NCBI RefSeq assembly: GCF_943192945.1
Contig: NZ_CALPCE010000004.1
Location: 1-64,000, forward strand
Length of the DNA stretch: 64,000 nt
Reading direction: 5' to 3'
Origin: Anaerocaecibacter muris
Lineage (GTDB): Bacteria; Bacillota; Clostridia; Christensenellales; Pumilibacteraceae
Below are positions 16,346 to 27,982 of this stretch, one piece after another; within the stretch, counting starts at the first letter, position 1; each line of letters begins with the position of its first letter. The translations under genes were made by a program, and so were the position numbers. The notes beneath the pieces are model-generated. The model was not told where the DNA came from, made no database searches, and saw only the letters and a list, made by a program, of their open reading frames with translations.

Positions 16346-17182
16346 TTACGCGTTGCGCTTGTCCAAATACAACCGCGCGGGCAAAAGCCAGTCGGTCTGA
16401 ATAATATCGAACCCGCGATCGCGCAGCTTGCCCCAGCCGTAATCGCCGCCCTTTTCGAGCGATATATCGTCGGTCATGCCGCCGCTTATCACCGCGGTTT
16501 CGTCGTAGATTATGGCGTTGCCCCAAACAAGCAAGCCTTGCCTGTGCATATCCGCTATGTATTTTTCGCTCGCTATTTCGTCGTCCGCTTTGTCGAACAA
16601 CGCCTCGATTCCGACGTAGTTTATATTGCGCTTTTTCATGACGGGCGTAACTTCGTCTTTGTGCCACGCCATGGTCATGTACATAAAATCGGGCGCGTAC
16701 TTTTCTATTTCGTCGTACAACTTTTCGTCGGGTGAGGTCTTGACTATAACCTGCTTCTCGACGCCCGCCGCGCGGATTTCCTCGGTTATACCGCGCACGT
16801 CCGTCCAATATTTATCGACGTTTATATACGCCTTGTCTTTGAGCAACGCCAACACTTCCCGAAGCGTTGGTATGCGATAATGCGTTTTGGCTTCGTCGCA
16901 GTTGAGTATGGGCGTGGACAAAACTTCCGCGCTGTCCATTTCCGAAACGAGCTTGCCCGTTTTGAGGTACGCGTACTCCATGCCGGGGTGAAACACGTAA
17001 AACTTGCCGTCCGCGCTTTTGGCAACGTCTATCTCCACAATATCCGCGCCCTGATCGACGGCTATCTTGTACGCGAGCAACGTATTGCACGGCACGTTCG
17101 CGCCGCACACGCCGCGGTGCGCCGCCAGCATAGGCGCGGCGCGCTTTGACCTGTTTTCAAAAATGCTTTTATTAAAATCCAT
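16346..17182 (-). CDS. Glycerophosphodiester phosphodiesterase family protein
   Basis: A 278-residue GDPD-family TIM-barrel enzyme that would release glycerol 3-phosphate from glycerophosphodiesters using a divalent metal. AAHRGVCGANVPCNTLLA carries the catalytic His-Arg, GADIVEIDVAKSADG the metal-binding Glu-x-Asp, and YVFHPGME the second catalytic His. The C-terminal FDIIQTDW is also conserved. No signal peptide is visible, so it acts in the cytoplasm. The start at 17182 is chosen because GGAG lies six bases before it. It lies 29 bases downstream of the DUF218 gene. Confidence 0.85.
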   Translation of the reverse strand: MDFNKSIFENRSKRAAPMLAAHRGVCGANVPCNTLLAYKIAVDQGADIVEIDVAKSADGKFYVFHPGMEYAYLKTGKLVSEMDSAEVLSTPILNCDEAKTHYRIPTLREVLALLKDKAYINVDKYWTDVRGITEEIRAAGVEKQVIVKTSPDEKLYDEIEKYAPDFMYMTMAWHKDEVTPVMKKRNINYVGIEALFDKADDEIASEKYIADMHRQGLLVWGNAIIYDETAVISGGMTDDISLEKGGDYGWGKLRDRGFDIIQTDWLLPARLYLDKRNA

Positions 17183-17211
17183 AATAATCTCCATTTCGGT
17201 ATTGTCGAGAA

Positions 17212-17808
17212 TTAAATTCGTATATCGTCAATCACTTTGCGCGATATGTAATATTTGAGCAAATCCACTTCCGTCCGAACGCACCGAGCGAGTCTGTCGT
17301 CCGTTTTCCACCCGTCGCGCTGCGCCGCAATATCGCGAGTGTATCCCACCGCTTTAATAAACCTCGGCAAAAACATGTCCGCCAAGCACAGCGCGCGACG
17401 CATGTGGAACGGCTCGGAAATAATCGCGACCGTGCCCACTTCGTAAATATTGCAACGCCTGCAAATTTCTGTGACCGAACACGTCATGTTCTGCACGGTG
17501 TCTTGCGCGGTCGGCTCGTCGATTATGCAGTCGCTCGGCACGCCGAGCTGTTCGAGCTTGGCGCGCATGACCGCGCTCTCGGTGACGGTCTTGTCGTTTA
17601 CCGCGCCGCCCGTCGTCACTATCCTGTCCGCGCCGCCCGCATGAAAATACTCGGCGGCTATTCGCGCGCGCACGACCGCAAACTCGGGCGCAGTGCCGAG
17701 CAGTATCGCATAATCGCTCTTGACGGGCTTTTCCAAGTCCGCCGAAAACAACAGCTTATCTATTTGTTCGTGCGTCAAATCTTCGTAATCACATTCCGAT
17801 AAAAACAT
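17212..17808 (-). CDS. YdcF-like DUF218 family protein
   Basis: A 198-residue DUF218/YdcF-type protein. It has YAILLGTAPEFAVVRARIAAEYF, IVTTGGAVNDKTVTESAVM, and the conserved ISEPFHMRRAL (the family's 'S-x-x-x-H-x-x-R' element). Family members such as ElyC and SanA affect envelope synthesis; the biochemical role is uncertain. No membrane anchor is present. The gene starts 16 bases after the beta-galactosidase stop codon on the same strand, so it is probably in its operon. Confidence 0.75.
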   Translation of the reverse strand: MFLSECDYEDLTHEQIDKLLFSADLEKPVKSDYAILLGTAPEFAVVRARIAAEYFHAGGADRIVTTGGAVNDKTVTESAVMRAKLEQLGVPSDCIIDEPTAQDTVQNMTCSVTEICRRCNIYEVGTVAIISEPFHMRRALCLADMFLPRFIKAVGYTRDIAAQRDGWKTDDRLARCVRTEVDLLKYYISRKVIDDIRI

Positions 17809-17824
17809 GCTCGCCGCACCCCGC

Positions 17825-20686
<2,862 letters not shown>

Positions 20687-20688
<2 letters not shown>

Positions 20689-20715
20689 TATATCACGAAT
20701 AACAACCATAATCAA
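20687..20715 (-). promoter_or_regulatory. Promoter of the beta-galactosidase gene
   Basis: Minus strand TTGATT (20710-20715), 17 bp, extended TGATATAAT with the -10 box at 20687-20692. Confidence 0.75.
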
Positions 20716-20765
20716 GCAGTGTCGAAAACTTTATAATTAATGTTTTTCGCCGCGGGACGGCATAA

Positions 20766-20801
20766 AAAAACAGCCTCGGGCTAATCGGCGCGAAGCTGTT
20801 T
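20766..20801 (-). terminator. Terminator of the BspA-like cluster
   Basis: On the minus strand AAACAGCTTCG pairs with CGAGGCTGTTT and runs into a T tract. It lies ten bases beyond the stop of the last gene in the cluster. Confidence 0.75.
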
Positions 20802-20810
20802 AATTACTGC

Positions 20811-22802
20811 TTATTTATCTTCTGCCCAAACGGCATACAACGTCGCGTCTTGCGGAATATTCGCGCGCTGTGCGGCGGACAATGCCGCCACCTCGCCGTT
20901 ATCGAGCGTATACGGAGCGTATTCCGCCGTCGCTCCTCCCTCTACCGACGTCCAGCCCTTAAATACATAGCCGTCGCGGTGCGGTATGCGCGGGTTATCG
21001 CATAAATCCTGCACGCGTTTTTCTCCGCCGTTATATGGACTTACGCCTTTTATATTATTCTTTATCGAATATACCCACGGTGCTCCCCCGTCCTCGCGCA
21101 ACTCGCATCCGTAAACAAGACTGCTTTGGTGAAACGCCGCGCCTGTCCACGTTCCGTTAAAGATTTGCGTCTGCCAACCGTCCTGCCAATTTTCAAAAGG
21201 TACGTAAGCCGTTATCCCCATAAACGCTTGCCGCTCAATAGCGCCCGCGCTCTGCGGCAACGTCACGCTGTATAAACCCGCGCCATGAAAAGCTCCTGTT
21301 TCTATTTTTGCAACGGAATTTGGAAGCGATATTTTTTTTAAGCTGATGCAATCTCTAAATGCGCTTACTTCGATTGTTTTTACGCTATTAGGAATAACTA
21401 TGTTATTAAGGTAGATACAATATCTAAACGAAACTGTTCCTATTGTTTCTATGTAATCGGGAATAACTGAATTTCTACACCCGTAAACGACCGTGTTATC
21501 CGCTTTTCTTATGATACAGTTGCCCTCTCCGCAATATACCGCATTATTTTGCGCAACGGTTATGCGCTCTATGCCTACACACCCGCTAAAAGTGTCTTCG
21601 TAAATTTCGGTTAGCGATTGCGGAATATGCAGCTCTTTTAGCTCGGCACAACCGTAAAAAGCGATACGCCCGACAGACCGCAAAGTATTGGGAAGATTTA
21701 CGCTTTTTATCAAACAGTTATAAAACGCCGATTGCGCTATACTTTCGACATAATTAGGTATGACGCTCGAATTGCAGCCCGCCAGCAAAAATTTATCGGC
21801 TTTTCGTATCAAACAATTTCCGTCGCCCGCATAAACGTCGTTGCCGTCCTCTACCGTAATACTGTCTATATACTCGCCGTAAAAAGCGCGGACTTCTATA
21901 TAACGCGTAAATTTAGGGATATGAATCGACTTTAAACTTTTACATCCGCTAAACGCGCCCAGTTTAATTACTTCCACATTATTCGGGAAGATAACCTCGC
22001 GCAAACTTTCGCAGCCGCTGAATGCCGAATTGCCTATATGCGTCAAATCTGCCGAAAGATCGACCGCCGACAGTTTTTTGCAACGAGCAAATGCGCTCGT
22101 CGATATCTCTTTTACGGATGAAGGAACTACGACCGATAACAAATTTACACAACTCTCAAACATACCGCTTTCGATCTTCGTAATATTTTTCGGCAGTCTT
22201 ATTCTCGTCAACGCGGAGCAATTTGCAAAAGCGTTGAAACCTATATTGTTTACCGTATCGGGAATATACGCACTCGTCAGTTTTTCGCAATTTTTAAACG
22301 CGTTTTGGGCGACGCTTGTCACGGGAAGATTGCCTATAGATTGAGGTATAACAATTTTATTTGTCATTAGCGAAGCCGAAATAACGGACACTTCGATTTC
22401 GGCGTCGTTATTTATAAGCGCAAATCCCAATCCTTTTAAATACAGATCGGAAATTTTATATTCAGTTATTTCCGACCAATCGGATTCGTCAAATTTATCC
22501 CAATTCCCAAACGCGGATATTTTTATATTATAAACCTTGTCTACGTTATGTGTAAGCTCGAATATATCAAGACGGTTTTCGGCAGTTTCGTATTGCTCGC
22601 CGTTTATATCGACGGTATATGCGTGCGCGTTATCTACCTTGCTCCAAGTAAGAAAACCGTCGTCGCCAACCGCTATGTCTGTGGGAGCCGATAACTTTTG
22701 CTTTTCGTTTCCGCAACTCAATAACAGCAGAGTGAAAAAGATTACAATCGGCAATAAAACGTATTTAATTATCCGTTTAAAGCCCGTATTAACATATGCC
22801 AT
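20811..22802 (-). CDS. BspA-like leucine-rich repeat lipoprotein (copy A)
   Basis: A 663-residue surface protein. A lipoprotein signal (LLPIVIFFTLLLLSCGNE) is followed by a fibronectin III-like domain, about ten BspA/LRR_5 repeats (such as VTSVAQNAFKNCEKLTSAYIP), and a C-terminal region ending in a Listeria-Bacteroides repeat (GYVFKGWTSVEGG...ATLYAVW). BspA-type repeats usually mediate adhesion or binding at the cell surface. The ATG at 22802, with GGAG upstream, lies five bases after the preceding gene's stop. Its C-terminal 140 residues are almost identical to those of copy B at 24329. Confidence 0.85.
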   Translation of the reverse strand: MAYVNTGFKRIIKYVLLPIVIFFTLLLLSCGNEKQKLSAPTDIAVGDDGFLTWSKVDNAHAYTVDINGEQYETAENRLDIFELTHNVDKVYNIKISAFGNWDKFDESDWSEITEYKISDLYLKGLGFALINNDAEIEVSVISASLMTNKIVIPQSIGNLPVTSVAQNAFKNCEKLTSAYIPDTVNNIGFNAFANCSALTRIRLPKNITKIESGMFESCVNLLSVVVPSSVKEISTSAFARCKKLSAVDLSADLTHIGNSAFSGCESLREVIFPNNVEVIKLGAFSGCKSLKSIHIPKFTRYIEVRAFYGEYIDSITVEDGNDVYAGDGNCLIRKADKFLLAGCNSSVIPNYVESIAQSAFYNCLIKSVNLPNTLRSVGRIAFYGCAELKELHIPQSLTEIYEDTFSGCVGIERITVAQNNAVYCGEGNCIIRKADNTVVYGCRNSVIPDYIETIGTVSFRYCIYLNNIVIPNSVKTIEVSAFRDCISLKKISLPNSVAKIETGAFHGAGLYSVTLPQSAGAIERQAFMGITAYVPFENWQDGWQTQIFNGTWTGAAFHQSSLVYGCELREDGGAPWVYSIKNNIKGVSPYNGGEKRVQDLCDNPRIPHRDGYVFKGWTSVEGGATAEYAPYTLDNGEVAALSAAQRANIPQDATLYAVWAEDK

Positions 22803-22807
22803 TAACT

Positions 22808-24304
22808 TCACATCTCCGACCACTTAATACCTCCGTACAACTTAACGAAAATATCCGTGCTCATAACTTTTTTACCAGCGTCTCTTGCCCGCGGAGATTT
22901 CATCCAGCCGCCGCTACCGGATAGCAACGCCTTTAAACAAACGGGACAAGAACTATCATAATTATCGTATACCGACAAATCGTTTCCCATAATAAAATCG
23001 TAAACGACGCGGGGCAACCATCTATTCAAATTAGACAAAACAAATCCGTCGTCGTATATGTAGTAATCTTTTAAATTATATACATCGTAAATATATTCAT
23101 CATAGTTGAATCCGTTATACAAATAAGTGCTTATACTATAATAATATCCGAGCTCGCTCAAAATATTTTGACAATCCAACCATGTGTCGAAATTTTTTCC
23201 GTAGTCTTGCATAGATCCTATCATGTACACGCCGCTGACCGTTTCATTACTTAAATAATCGTCGTCTAAACTTCCGACGGTACGTATAAATTTACCGGTT
23301 TCTGCCGTATAGTAACAGTAATTAAAAATCGGGCTGTTTAACGCTACGTCGTCTATTATAAATTTAACGTTTCTATCTTTATAAAGAATTTCCATTATTT
23401 CTATTTTTTGTTTATCCATATCAATCGGATAATCCCATTTCGGCTCAAAATCGTCTTTATAATACATATCAATGGCATACGGGAAAAAATATCCGGCAAA
23501 AAACTCCATATCGGACAGCGAGTAATCGAGTGCAATTATGCAATTGCTAAAATCACACTCCGATTCGATATATTGAAAAATACTGTCGATATATACATAA
23601 AACGTATCCAAATCGATTTGAATATCGACGTAATTTAAAAAACTGTCACCGTCGCTATATTCGTTGCCTTCCGTAAAGCGCACTTCGTCGGTGCCGAAAA
23701 TAACCATTATCTTACACTCGTTTTCTTTAAGAGTACGAAATATGTCGCGTAAAATATAAACAAATTTATCACTATTATCATAGATAGGGCGATAGTCAAT
23801 ATATTCCAACATATCGGCTTGTATATATTCGTTTAACATGTTACCGCTGCCGTCGTCCAAAACGTCTATCGGCAGTTCGTTGCGCATTTCAAATATTACA
23901 AATGAATTATGTATGTTTTTATATTGCTCACTTGTGTGGTAATTCTCTACCATTTGAACAAATGTATCGCCGTCTTCGTCTTCCTCCAGTTTCTCGTTAC
24001 TCCAATTATACAAGACGATTTCGGTATCGAAATCTATGTTAACATTATATTTATAATCTTCGAGTGTTGAGTTTAGAAAACCGTGCCAATATTCGTCGCC
24101 GTTTTCGCTTTGGTCAATGCTGTTTACATAATCTTCGCAACCGACATAGTCGCTGAAATAATACAGCCTGTCGTAAAGCGGATCATAACTTGCCGCGTTA
24201 ACCGTGACCATTAAACCGACAAACACGGGGATAACGGCTGCGCACAATATTACAGCAATCAGTATCCAAGCCGACGTCTTGTTTTTAGTAGTTGCTTTGT
24301 TCAT
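22808..24304 (-). CDS. Unknown secreted, Tyr/Asp-rich protein
   Basis: A 498-residue protein with an N-terminal signal or anchor segment (AWILIAVILCAAVIPVFVGLM) and a large, acidic, tyrosine-rich external part. I do not recognise a family. Stretches such as ECKIMVIFGTDEVRF and CIIALDYSLSDMEFF alternate hydrophobic and acidic residues and may form an alpha/beta domain. A CPVC pair lies near the C-terminus. Its DNA is clearly AT-richer than the neighbourhood. It sits between, and is probably co-transcribed with, two BspA-like lipoproteins, so a role at the cell surface is likely. Confidence 0.7.
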   Translation of the reverse strand: MNKATTKNKTSAWILIAVILCAAVIPVFVGLMVTVNAASYDPLYDRLYYFSDYVGCEDYVNSIDQSENGDEYWHGFLNSTLEDYKYNVNIDFDTEIVLYNWSNEKLEEDEDGDTFVQMVENYHTSEQYKNIHNSFVIFEMRNELPIDVLDDGSGNMLNEYIQADMLEYIDYRPIYDNSDKFVYILRDIFRTLKENECKIMVIFGTDEVRFTEGNEYSDGDSFLNYVDIQIDLDTFYVYIDSIFQYIESECDFSNCIIALDYSLSDMEFFAGYFFPYAIDMYYKDDFEPKWDYPIDMDKQKIEIMEILYKDRNVKFIIDDVALNSPIFNYCYYTAETGKFIRTVGSLDDDYLSNETVSGVYMIGSMQDYGKNFDTWLDCQNILSELGYYYSISTYLYNGFNYDEYIYDVYNLKDYYIYDDGFVLSNLNRWLPRVVYDFIMGNDLSVYDNYDSSCPVCLKALLSGSGGWMKSPRARDAGKKVMSTDIFVKLYGGIKWSEM

Positions 24305-24328
24305 TTTATATTTCTCCTTAATTAAAGT

Positions 24329-26032
24329 TTATTTCTTTATCCAAACGGCATACAACGTTGCGTCTTGCGGAATATCCGCGCGCTGTGCGGCGGACAATGC
24401 CGCCACCTCGCCGTTATCGAGCGTATACGGCGCGTATTCCGCCGTCGTTCCCCCTTCTACCGACGTCCAGCCCTTAAATACATAGCCGTCGCGGTGCGGT
24501 ATGCGCGGGTTGTCGCATAAATCTTGTATGCGGTCCGTACCGCCGTCATATGGACTTACGCCTTCTATATTATTCTTAATCGAATATACCCACGGCACTC
24601 CACCGTCCTCGCGCGTTTCGCACCCGTAAACGACACTGCTGTGATGAAACGCCGCGCCGATTCCTCCGTAACCGATCATTTGGAACATTTTCTGCCAACC
24701 GTCCTGCCAATTATCAAAAGGCACGTAAGCCGTTACGCCCATAAATGCTTCGGCGTTTATTTTGCAACTGCTTTTTGACAGCGTTACGGTGTTAATCGAG
24801 GTTGATTTGAATGCTCCTGCTTGTATGGTGTTAACGGAAGAGGGAATATTGACAGCCGTCCACGGCACGCTATACGCCGCGCTTGCGCCTATTATTTTTG
24901 TGACGGACGGAATTTTGTCTTTGTTCCCGACCAAAATCAACAGACCTGTCGCCTTTTCCATCAAACACCCGTCTACCACGCTATACGCCGTATTATCTTC
25001 CGAAACTCGCAGAATAGGCGCGACGCCGATTTTATAAAACGCGTTCTCGGAAATGTTTTTGACGTTCGCACCGATGCTAATATCGGTCAAATCGTCACAG
25101 GATCTGAACGCCATGTCCTCGATTGTTTCGACGCTGTCCGGAATAACCACTTTTGTTAATCCGTTCAATTTTAAAAACGCATATTTGTTTATTTTAGTAA
25201 CGCCGTTCGGAATTTCGCTATATTTAAAGGCATGTTCAACCGAGTTATCCTCTTTTGTGATTACGCAACCGCTCTCGCTTTTAAATACCTCGTTGTTCGG
25301 GTCTATCGAAATGTTTTCCACGCCGGAACAACCCTCAAACCAACTCGAATCCCATATTGTGATTCCTGCGGGTATATGCACGCTCTTTAACTTTGCACAA
25401 TCTTTAAACGCCAATCTGTCAATGGAATTCAGCGACGACGGCAAATTTATCCTTTCCATGCGCGAGCAATTCATAAACGCTTCATTATGTAAAGAGCGAA
25501 TAGTTGACGGCAACAATATGCCTGTTATTTTATCGCAATTCTCAAAGGTGTTTCTACCTATAAATTCCAATATCCCGTTAGGTGTTTCGGCGGGAATTAT
25601 TATCTTGCCCGATAAAAAGGATTTATTTGTAACGTTAAACGAAGCACGGTTATTTTCCATCGAAAAAGTCAGACCTCTGTAAAACGTATCGGGAATTATA
25701 TACTCAAATCCCGACGACCAAGGCGACGCGTCATAAGAGCCATTGCTATCGGCGCGAACTTTTATTATATAAGTTTTTACCTGATTTGTTATTTCAAATA
25801 TATCCAAGCTGTTTTGTTCGGCGCTGTACGTTTCGCCGTCTATATCGACGGTATAGCTCGTTGCGTTTTCTACCGCAGTCCATCTCAAAATATCGTCCGT
25901 TCCGACGTTCAATTCAGTCGGAGCAGATAATTTTTGCTTATCCACGCCACAGGCAAATACAGTCACTGCCGTCAAAACCGCAAGCGCCGCTATTGCAAAC
26001 GCCTTGCATAAACTTTTTACCGTAATCTTCAT
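24329..26032 (-). CDS. BspA-like leucine-rich repeat lipoprotein (copy B)
   Basis: A 567-residue paralogue of the protein at 20811. It has a lipoprotein signal (AALAVLTAVTVFACGVDKQ), a fibronectin III-like domain (LSAPTELNVGTDDILRWTAVE), BspA/LRR_5 repeats (LHNEAFMNCSRMERINLP), and the same C-terminal region ending in ATLYAVW. GGAG lies upstream of the ATG. It is the first gene of a three-gene cluster read from a consensus promoter through an attenuator-like leader. The N-terminal halves of copies A and B have diverged, while the C-terminal parts have not. Confidence 0.85.
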   Translation of the reverse strand: MKITVKSLCKAFAIAALAVLTAVTVFACGVDKQKLSAPTELNVGTDDILRWTAVENATSYTVDIDGETYSAEQNSLDIFEITNQVKTYIIKVRADSNGSYDASPWSSGFEYIIPDTFYRGLTFSMENNRASFNVTNKSFLSGKIIIPAETPNGILEFIGRNTFENCDKITGILLPSTIRSLHNEAFMNCSRMERINLPSSLNSIDRLAFKDCAKLKSVHIPAGITIWDSSWFEGCSGVENISIDPNNEVFKSESGCVITKEDNSVEHAFKYSEIPNGVTKINKYAFLKLNGLTKVVIPDSVETIEDMAFRSCDDLTDISIGANVKNISENAFYKIGVAPILRVSEDNTAYSVVDGCLMEKATGLLILVGNKDKIPSVTKIIGASAAYSVPWTAVNIPSSVNTIQAGAFKSTSINTVTLSKSSCKINAEAFMGVTAYVPFDNWQDGWQKMFQMIGYGGIGAAFHHSSVVYGCETREDGGVPWVYSIKNNIEGVSPYDGGTDRIQDLCDNPRIPHRDGYVFKGWTSVEGGTTAEYAPYTLDNGEVAALSAAQRADIPQDATLYAVWIKK

Positions 26033-26077
26033 GCCGACTCCTTTTTAACCGTTGATAATTTTTTAAAAAACAAAAAC

Positions 26078-26101
26078 GCGCCGCAAAAAACTTTGCGACG
26101 C
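26078..26101 (-). terminator. Terminator-like hairpin in the BspA-cluster leader
   Basis: On the minus strand GCGTCGCAAA pairs with TTTGCGGCGC (one G-T pair), followed by GTTTTTGTTTTTT. It lies between the cluster's promoter and the first start codon, as an attenuator would. Confidence 0.65.
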
Positions 26102-26117
26102 CGTTGTCATTTGGGGA

Positions 26118-26146
26118 ATTATACCATAATAAATTTCAGCTGTCAA
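26118..26146 (-). promoter_or_regulatory. Perfect consensus promoter of the BspA-like cluster
   Basis: Minus strand TTGACA (26141-26146), 17 bp, TGGTATAAT with TATAAT at 26118-26123. The leader to the ATG at 26032 is about 80 bases. Confidence 0.85.
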
Positions 26147-26315
26147 GACTATTTGTTAAATTTTGAAATAATTATGACGACTGTGTAATGCGATTGTGTG
26201 TGTTTGTTTCTTATTGTATTTTTCGATCATAAACGCATAATTCAAATAGAAGCGCGGTAAAATTTTAATCGCATGTTTTATTATATGCGCGCTGCGCGCA
26301 AAACTTGAAAAATAC

Positions 26316-26344
26316 TTGACAAGCGCGCGCGGCAGTGCTAAAAT
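26316..26344 (+). promoter_or_regulatory. Promoter of the FtsB/DivIC-like gene (leaderless)
   Basis: TTGACA (26316-26321), 17 bp, extended TGCTAAAAT with the -10 box at 26339-26344. An ATG at 26352 lies seven bases beyond it, at the expected +1. Confidence 0.8.
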
Positions 26345-26351
26345 GTCGATG

Positions 26352-26642
26352 ATGACAGAGAAAAAGAACGATACGAACAAATCCGCAATCAAGATAGCGG
26401 TTGCCGCAGGCGCGGTTCTGCTGGTACTTTTGATTATCGCGCTGATTGTCAATCTCGTGCGACTGGGCGCAGCCAACAGCCGAAAAGACGCTCTCGCCGC
26501 ACAGAACGCTCGGCTCGAACAGCTTATCGATAAAAACAACGGCATGATCGACTACTGCGAATCCGCCGAATTTATCGAGGATTACGCGCGGGAAATGCTC
26601 GACATGATTTACCGCGGCGAAACCTCGATTGACGGCAATTAG
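26352..26642 (+). CDS. Septum formation initiator family protein (FtsB/DivIC-like)
   Basis: A 96-residue bitopic membrane protein: short basic cytoplasmic N-terminus, one membrane helix (IAVAAGAVLLVLLIIALIVNLVRL), then a coiled coil (SRKDALAAQNARLEQLIDKNN) and an FtsB/DivIC-like end (ESAEFIEDYAREMLDMIYRGE). The family forms part of the divisome FtsQ-FtsL-FtsB complex. The start is one of two adjacent ATGs (26349 or 26352); the second is exactly at the predicted transcription start and there is no Shine-Dalgarno sequence. The Ppx/GppA gene follows, as in other Firmicutes. Confidence 0.8.
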   Translation: MTEKKNDTNKSAIKIAVAAGAVLLVLLIIALIVNLVRLGAANSRKDALAAQNARLEQLIDKNNGMIDYCESAEFIEDYAREMLDMIYRGETSIDGN

Positions 26643-26654
26643 TTTTTGATTTAG

Positions 26655-26680
26655 ACCGTCGCGGAAGCGGCGGTTTTTTG
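26655..26680 (+). terminator. Terminator after the FtsB-like gene
   Basis: ACCGTCGC-GGAA-GCGGCGGT followed by TTTTTG. Confidence 0.8.
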
Positions 26681-26731
26681 TTTTTGCAACTACTGCTTTA
26701 ACACATTTTAGATACGCTTTTAAGGAGTATT

Positions 26732-27574
26732 ATGCGCGCCGCAATAGACATAGGCTCGAATTCCATACGGCTCGCCCTGTCCGACGGAACGGGGCGTTCG
26801 ACTATAACCAAACTTGCCGACGGCATAGACCGCACGGGTAAACTTTCGCCCGTCGGTTTATCGGCTACTCTCGACGCGCTACGCGAATATGCAAAAGTTT
26901 GCCGCGCCGCTGGTTGCGACAATATTACCGTGTTCGCAACCGAAGCAGTGCGCCGCGCCGCCGACGGCGAGCAGTTTTGCGCCGCCGTCAAAGCCGAAAT
27001 CAATCTTGACGTGCTTATCCTGTCGGCGGAACAGGAAGCGCGGCTCGCGCTCGCGGGCGCGACAAAGCCCGACGGCGCGATTACAGTCTGCGACCTCGGA
27101 GGCGGAAGCCTCGAAGTGATCTGTTCCGAGGACGGCAAAACGCCGAGCTATGTCAAAAGTCTGCCGCTCGGCGTTGTAGTTATGAAAAATAAATTCAACG
27201 GCGATTACCGTCGCGCAATAGACGAACTGCCTACGCTCTTACGCGAATACGGCACAGTCCCCGCCCATCCCGTTGTTATAACGGGCGGGAGCGCGTGCAC
27301 GATAGCCGCGTGCATGTTAAACCTTAAAATTTACGATAAGAACAAAGTAAGCACGCGCTTTACGGCAAAACAGCTCGACGATTTTATGCCCATGCTGTTA
27401 AGCCCCAAACTCGCGCTGTTTCGCCCCGTCTGCCAAAAGCGCGCAGACACCGTGCCATACGGCGCGATAGTGATACAGGCGTTACTCAACCGCCTCGGCG
27501 CAACGGAATTTTACGTGTCCGACGCGAGCAACCTCGAAGCTGTATTAAACGGCGCACTCGACGACACAATATAA
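26732..27574 (+). CDS. Ppx/GppA-type phosphatase
   Basis: A 280-residue member of the exopolyphosphatase/guanosine pentaphosphatase family, an actin-like ATPase fold. AAIDIGSNSIRLALSD is phosphate loop 1, VFATEAVRRAADG and ILSAEQEARLALAGA surround the active site, VCDLGGGSLEVI is loop 2, and ITGGSACTIAA the adenosine-type motif. It is the short form lacking the HD-like C-terminal domain. It may degrade polyphosphate or pppGpp; which cannot be decided here. GGAG precedes the ATG. Confidence 0.9.
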   Translation: MRAAIDIGSNSIRLALSDGTGRSTITKLADGIDRTGKLSPVGLSATLDALREYAKVCRAAGCDNITVFATEAVRRAADGEQFCAAVKAEINLDVLILSAEQEARLALAGATKPDGAITVCDLGGGSLEVICSEDGKTPSYVKSLPLGVVVMKNKFNGDYRRAIDELPTLLREYGTVPAHPVVITGGSACTIAACMLNLKIYDKNKVSTRFTAKQLDDFMPMLLSPKLALFRPVCQKRADTVPYGAIVIQALLNRLGATEFYVSDASNLEAVLNGALDDTI

Positions 27575-27581
27575 AACCATA

Positions 27582-27632
27582 ATAAAGCGGTGCGGCGTGT
27601 TTACGTTACGTCGCGCCGCGGCGGCTTTGTTA
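27582..27632. terminator. Convergent terminator between ppx-like gene and gerQ
   Basis: AAAGC(GG)...GCGGCG paired with CGCCGC...GCTTT forms a long imperfect stem between the stop codons of the two converging genes. Confidence 0.5.
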
Positions 27633-27636
27633 TAAA

Positions 27637-27903
27637 TCAATAAAACGTTGCCAGTTTGACGGAGAATATGTCCACAATGCAAATCTTGCCGTCGCACGAC
27701 ACCCCGACATACGCGTTGCCGACTATGTAAATATCGCCCGACACCGAACGTATCGATCCGTCGAATAACGATATGTCTATTTTTACGCGCTTGCCGATGT
27801 TCGTGGCGAACAGCTGTTTCCACGTGCCGATGTTGTTTTCCGAATTGAAATCGGGCAACGGGTCGGGGATATTTATATCCACGGGTCTGTTTTCGCAATC
27901 CAT
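27637..27903 (-). CDS. gerQ: GerQ-like spore coat protein
   Basis: An 88-residue protein whose C-terminal 55 residues (NIGKRVKIDISLFDG, IVGNAYVGVS, IVDIFSVKLATFY) resemble the conserved core of GerQ, a coat protein that is cross-linked by transglutaminase and needed to place CwlJ in Bacillus spores. The similarity is modest; the case rests mainly on its position directly downstream of a CwlJ-type hydrolase, the same gene pair as in B. subtilis. The start at 27903 is set by GGAGG eight bases upstream. If correct, it acts in the inner coat. Confidence 0.6.
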   Translation of the reverse strand: MDCENRPVDINIPDPLPDFNSENNIGTWKQLFATNIGKRVKIDISLFDGSIRSVSGDIYIVGNAYVGVSCDGKICIVDIFSVKLATFY

Positions 27904-27982
27904 ATTTATGTCCTCCATTCGGGAAAATTACTTGACTTTAAACTTTATGCGCCGCGATATTTGCGCGCGCGTTATCCTTATA

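Larger units (their letters stand above)
26033..26351. other. Regulatory spacer between divergent BspA cluster and ftsB-like gene
   Basis: No gene. It holds the minus-strand promoter and leader of the BspA cluster (26078-26146) and the plus-strand promoter of the FtsB-like gene (26316-26344). Bases 26150-26310 are AT-rich with no clear element. Confidence 0.6.

Noticed and set aside
20811-26032. Genomic island or prophage
   Set aside because: The cluster is AT-richer, but there is no integrase, transposase, tRNA boundary or phage gene next to it.
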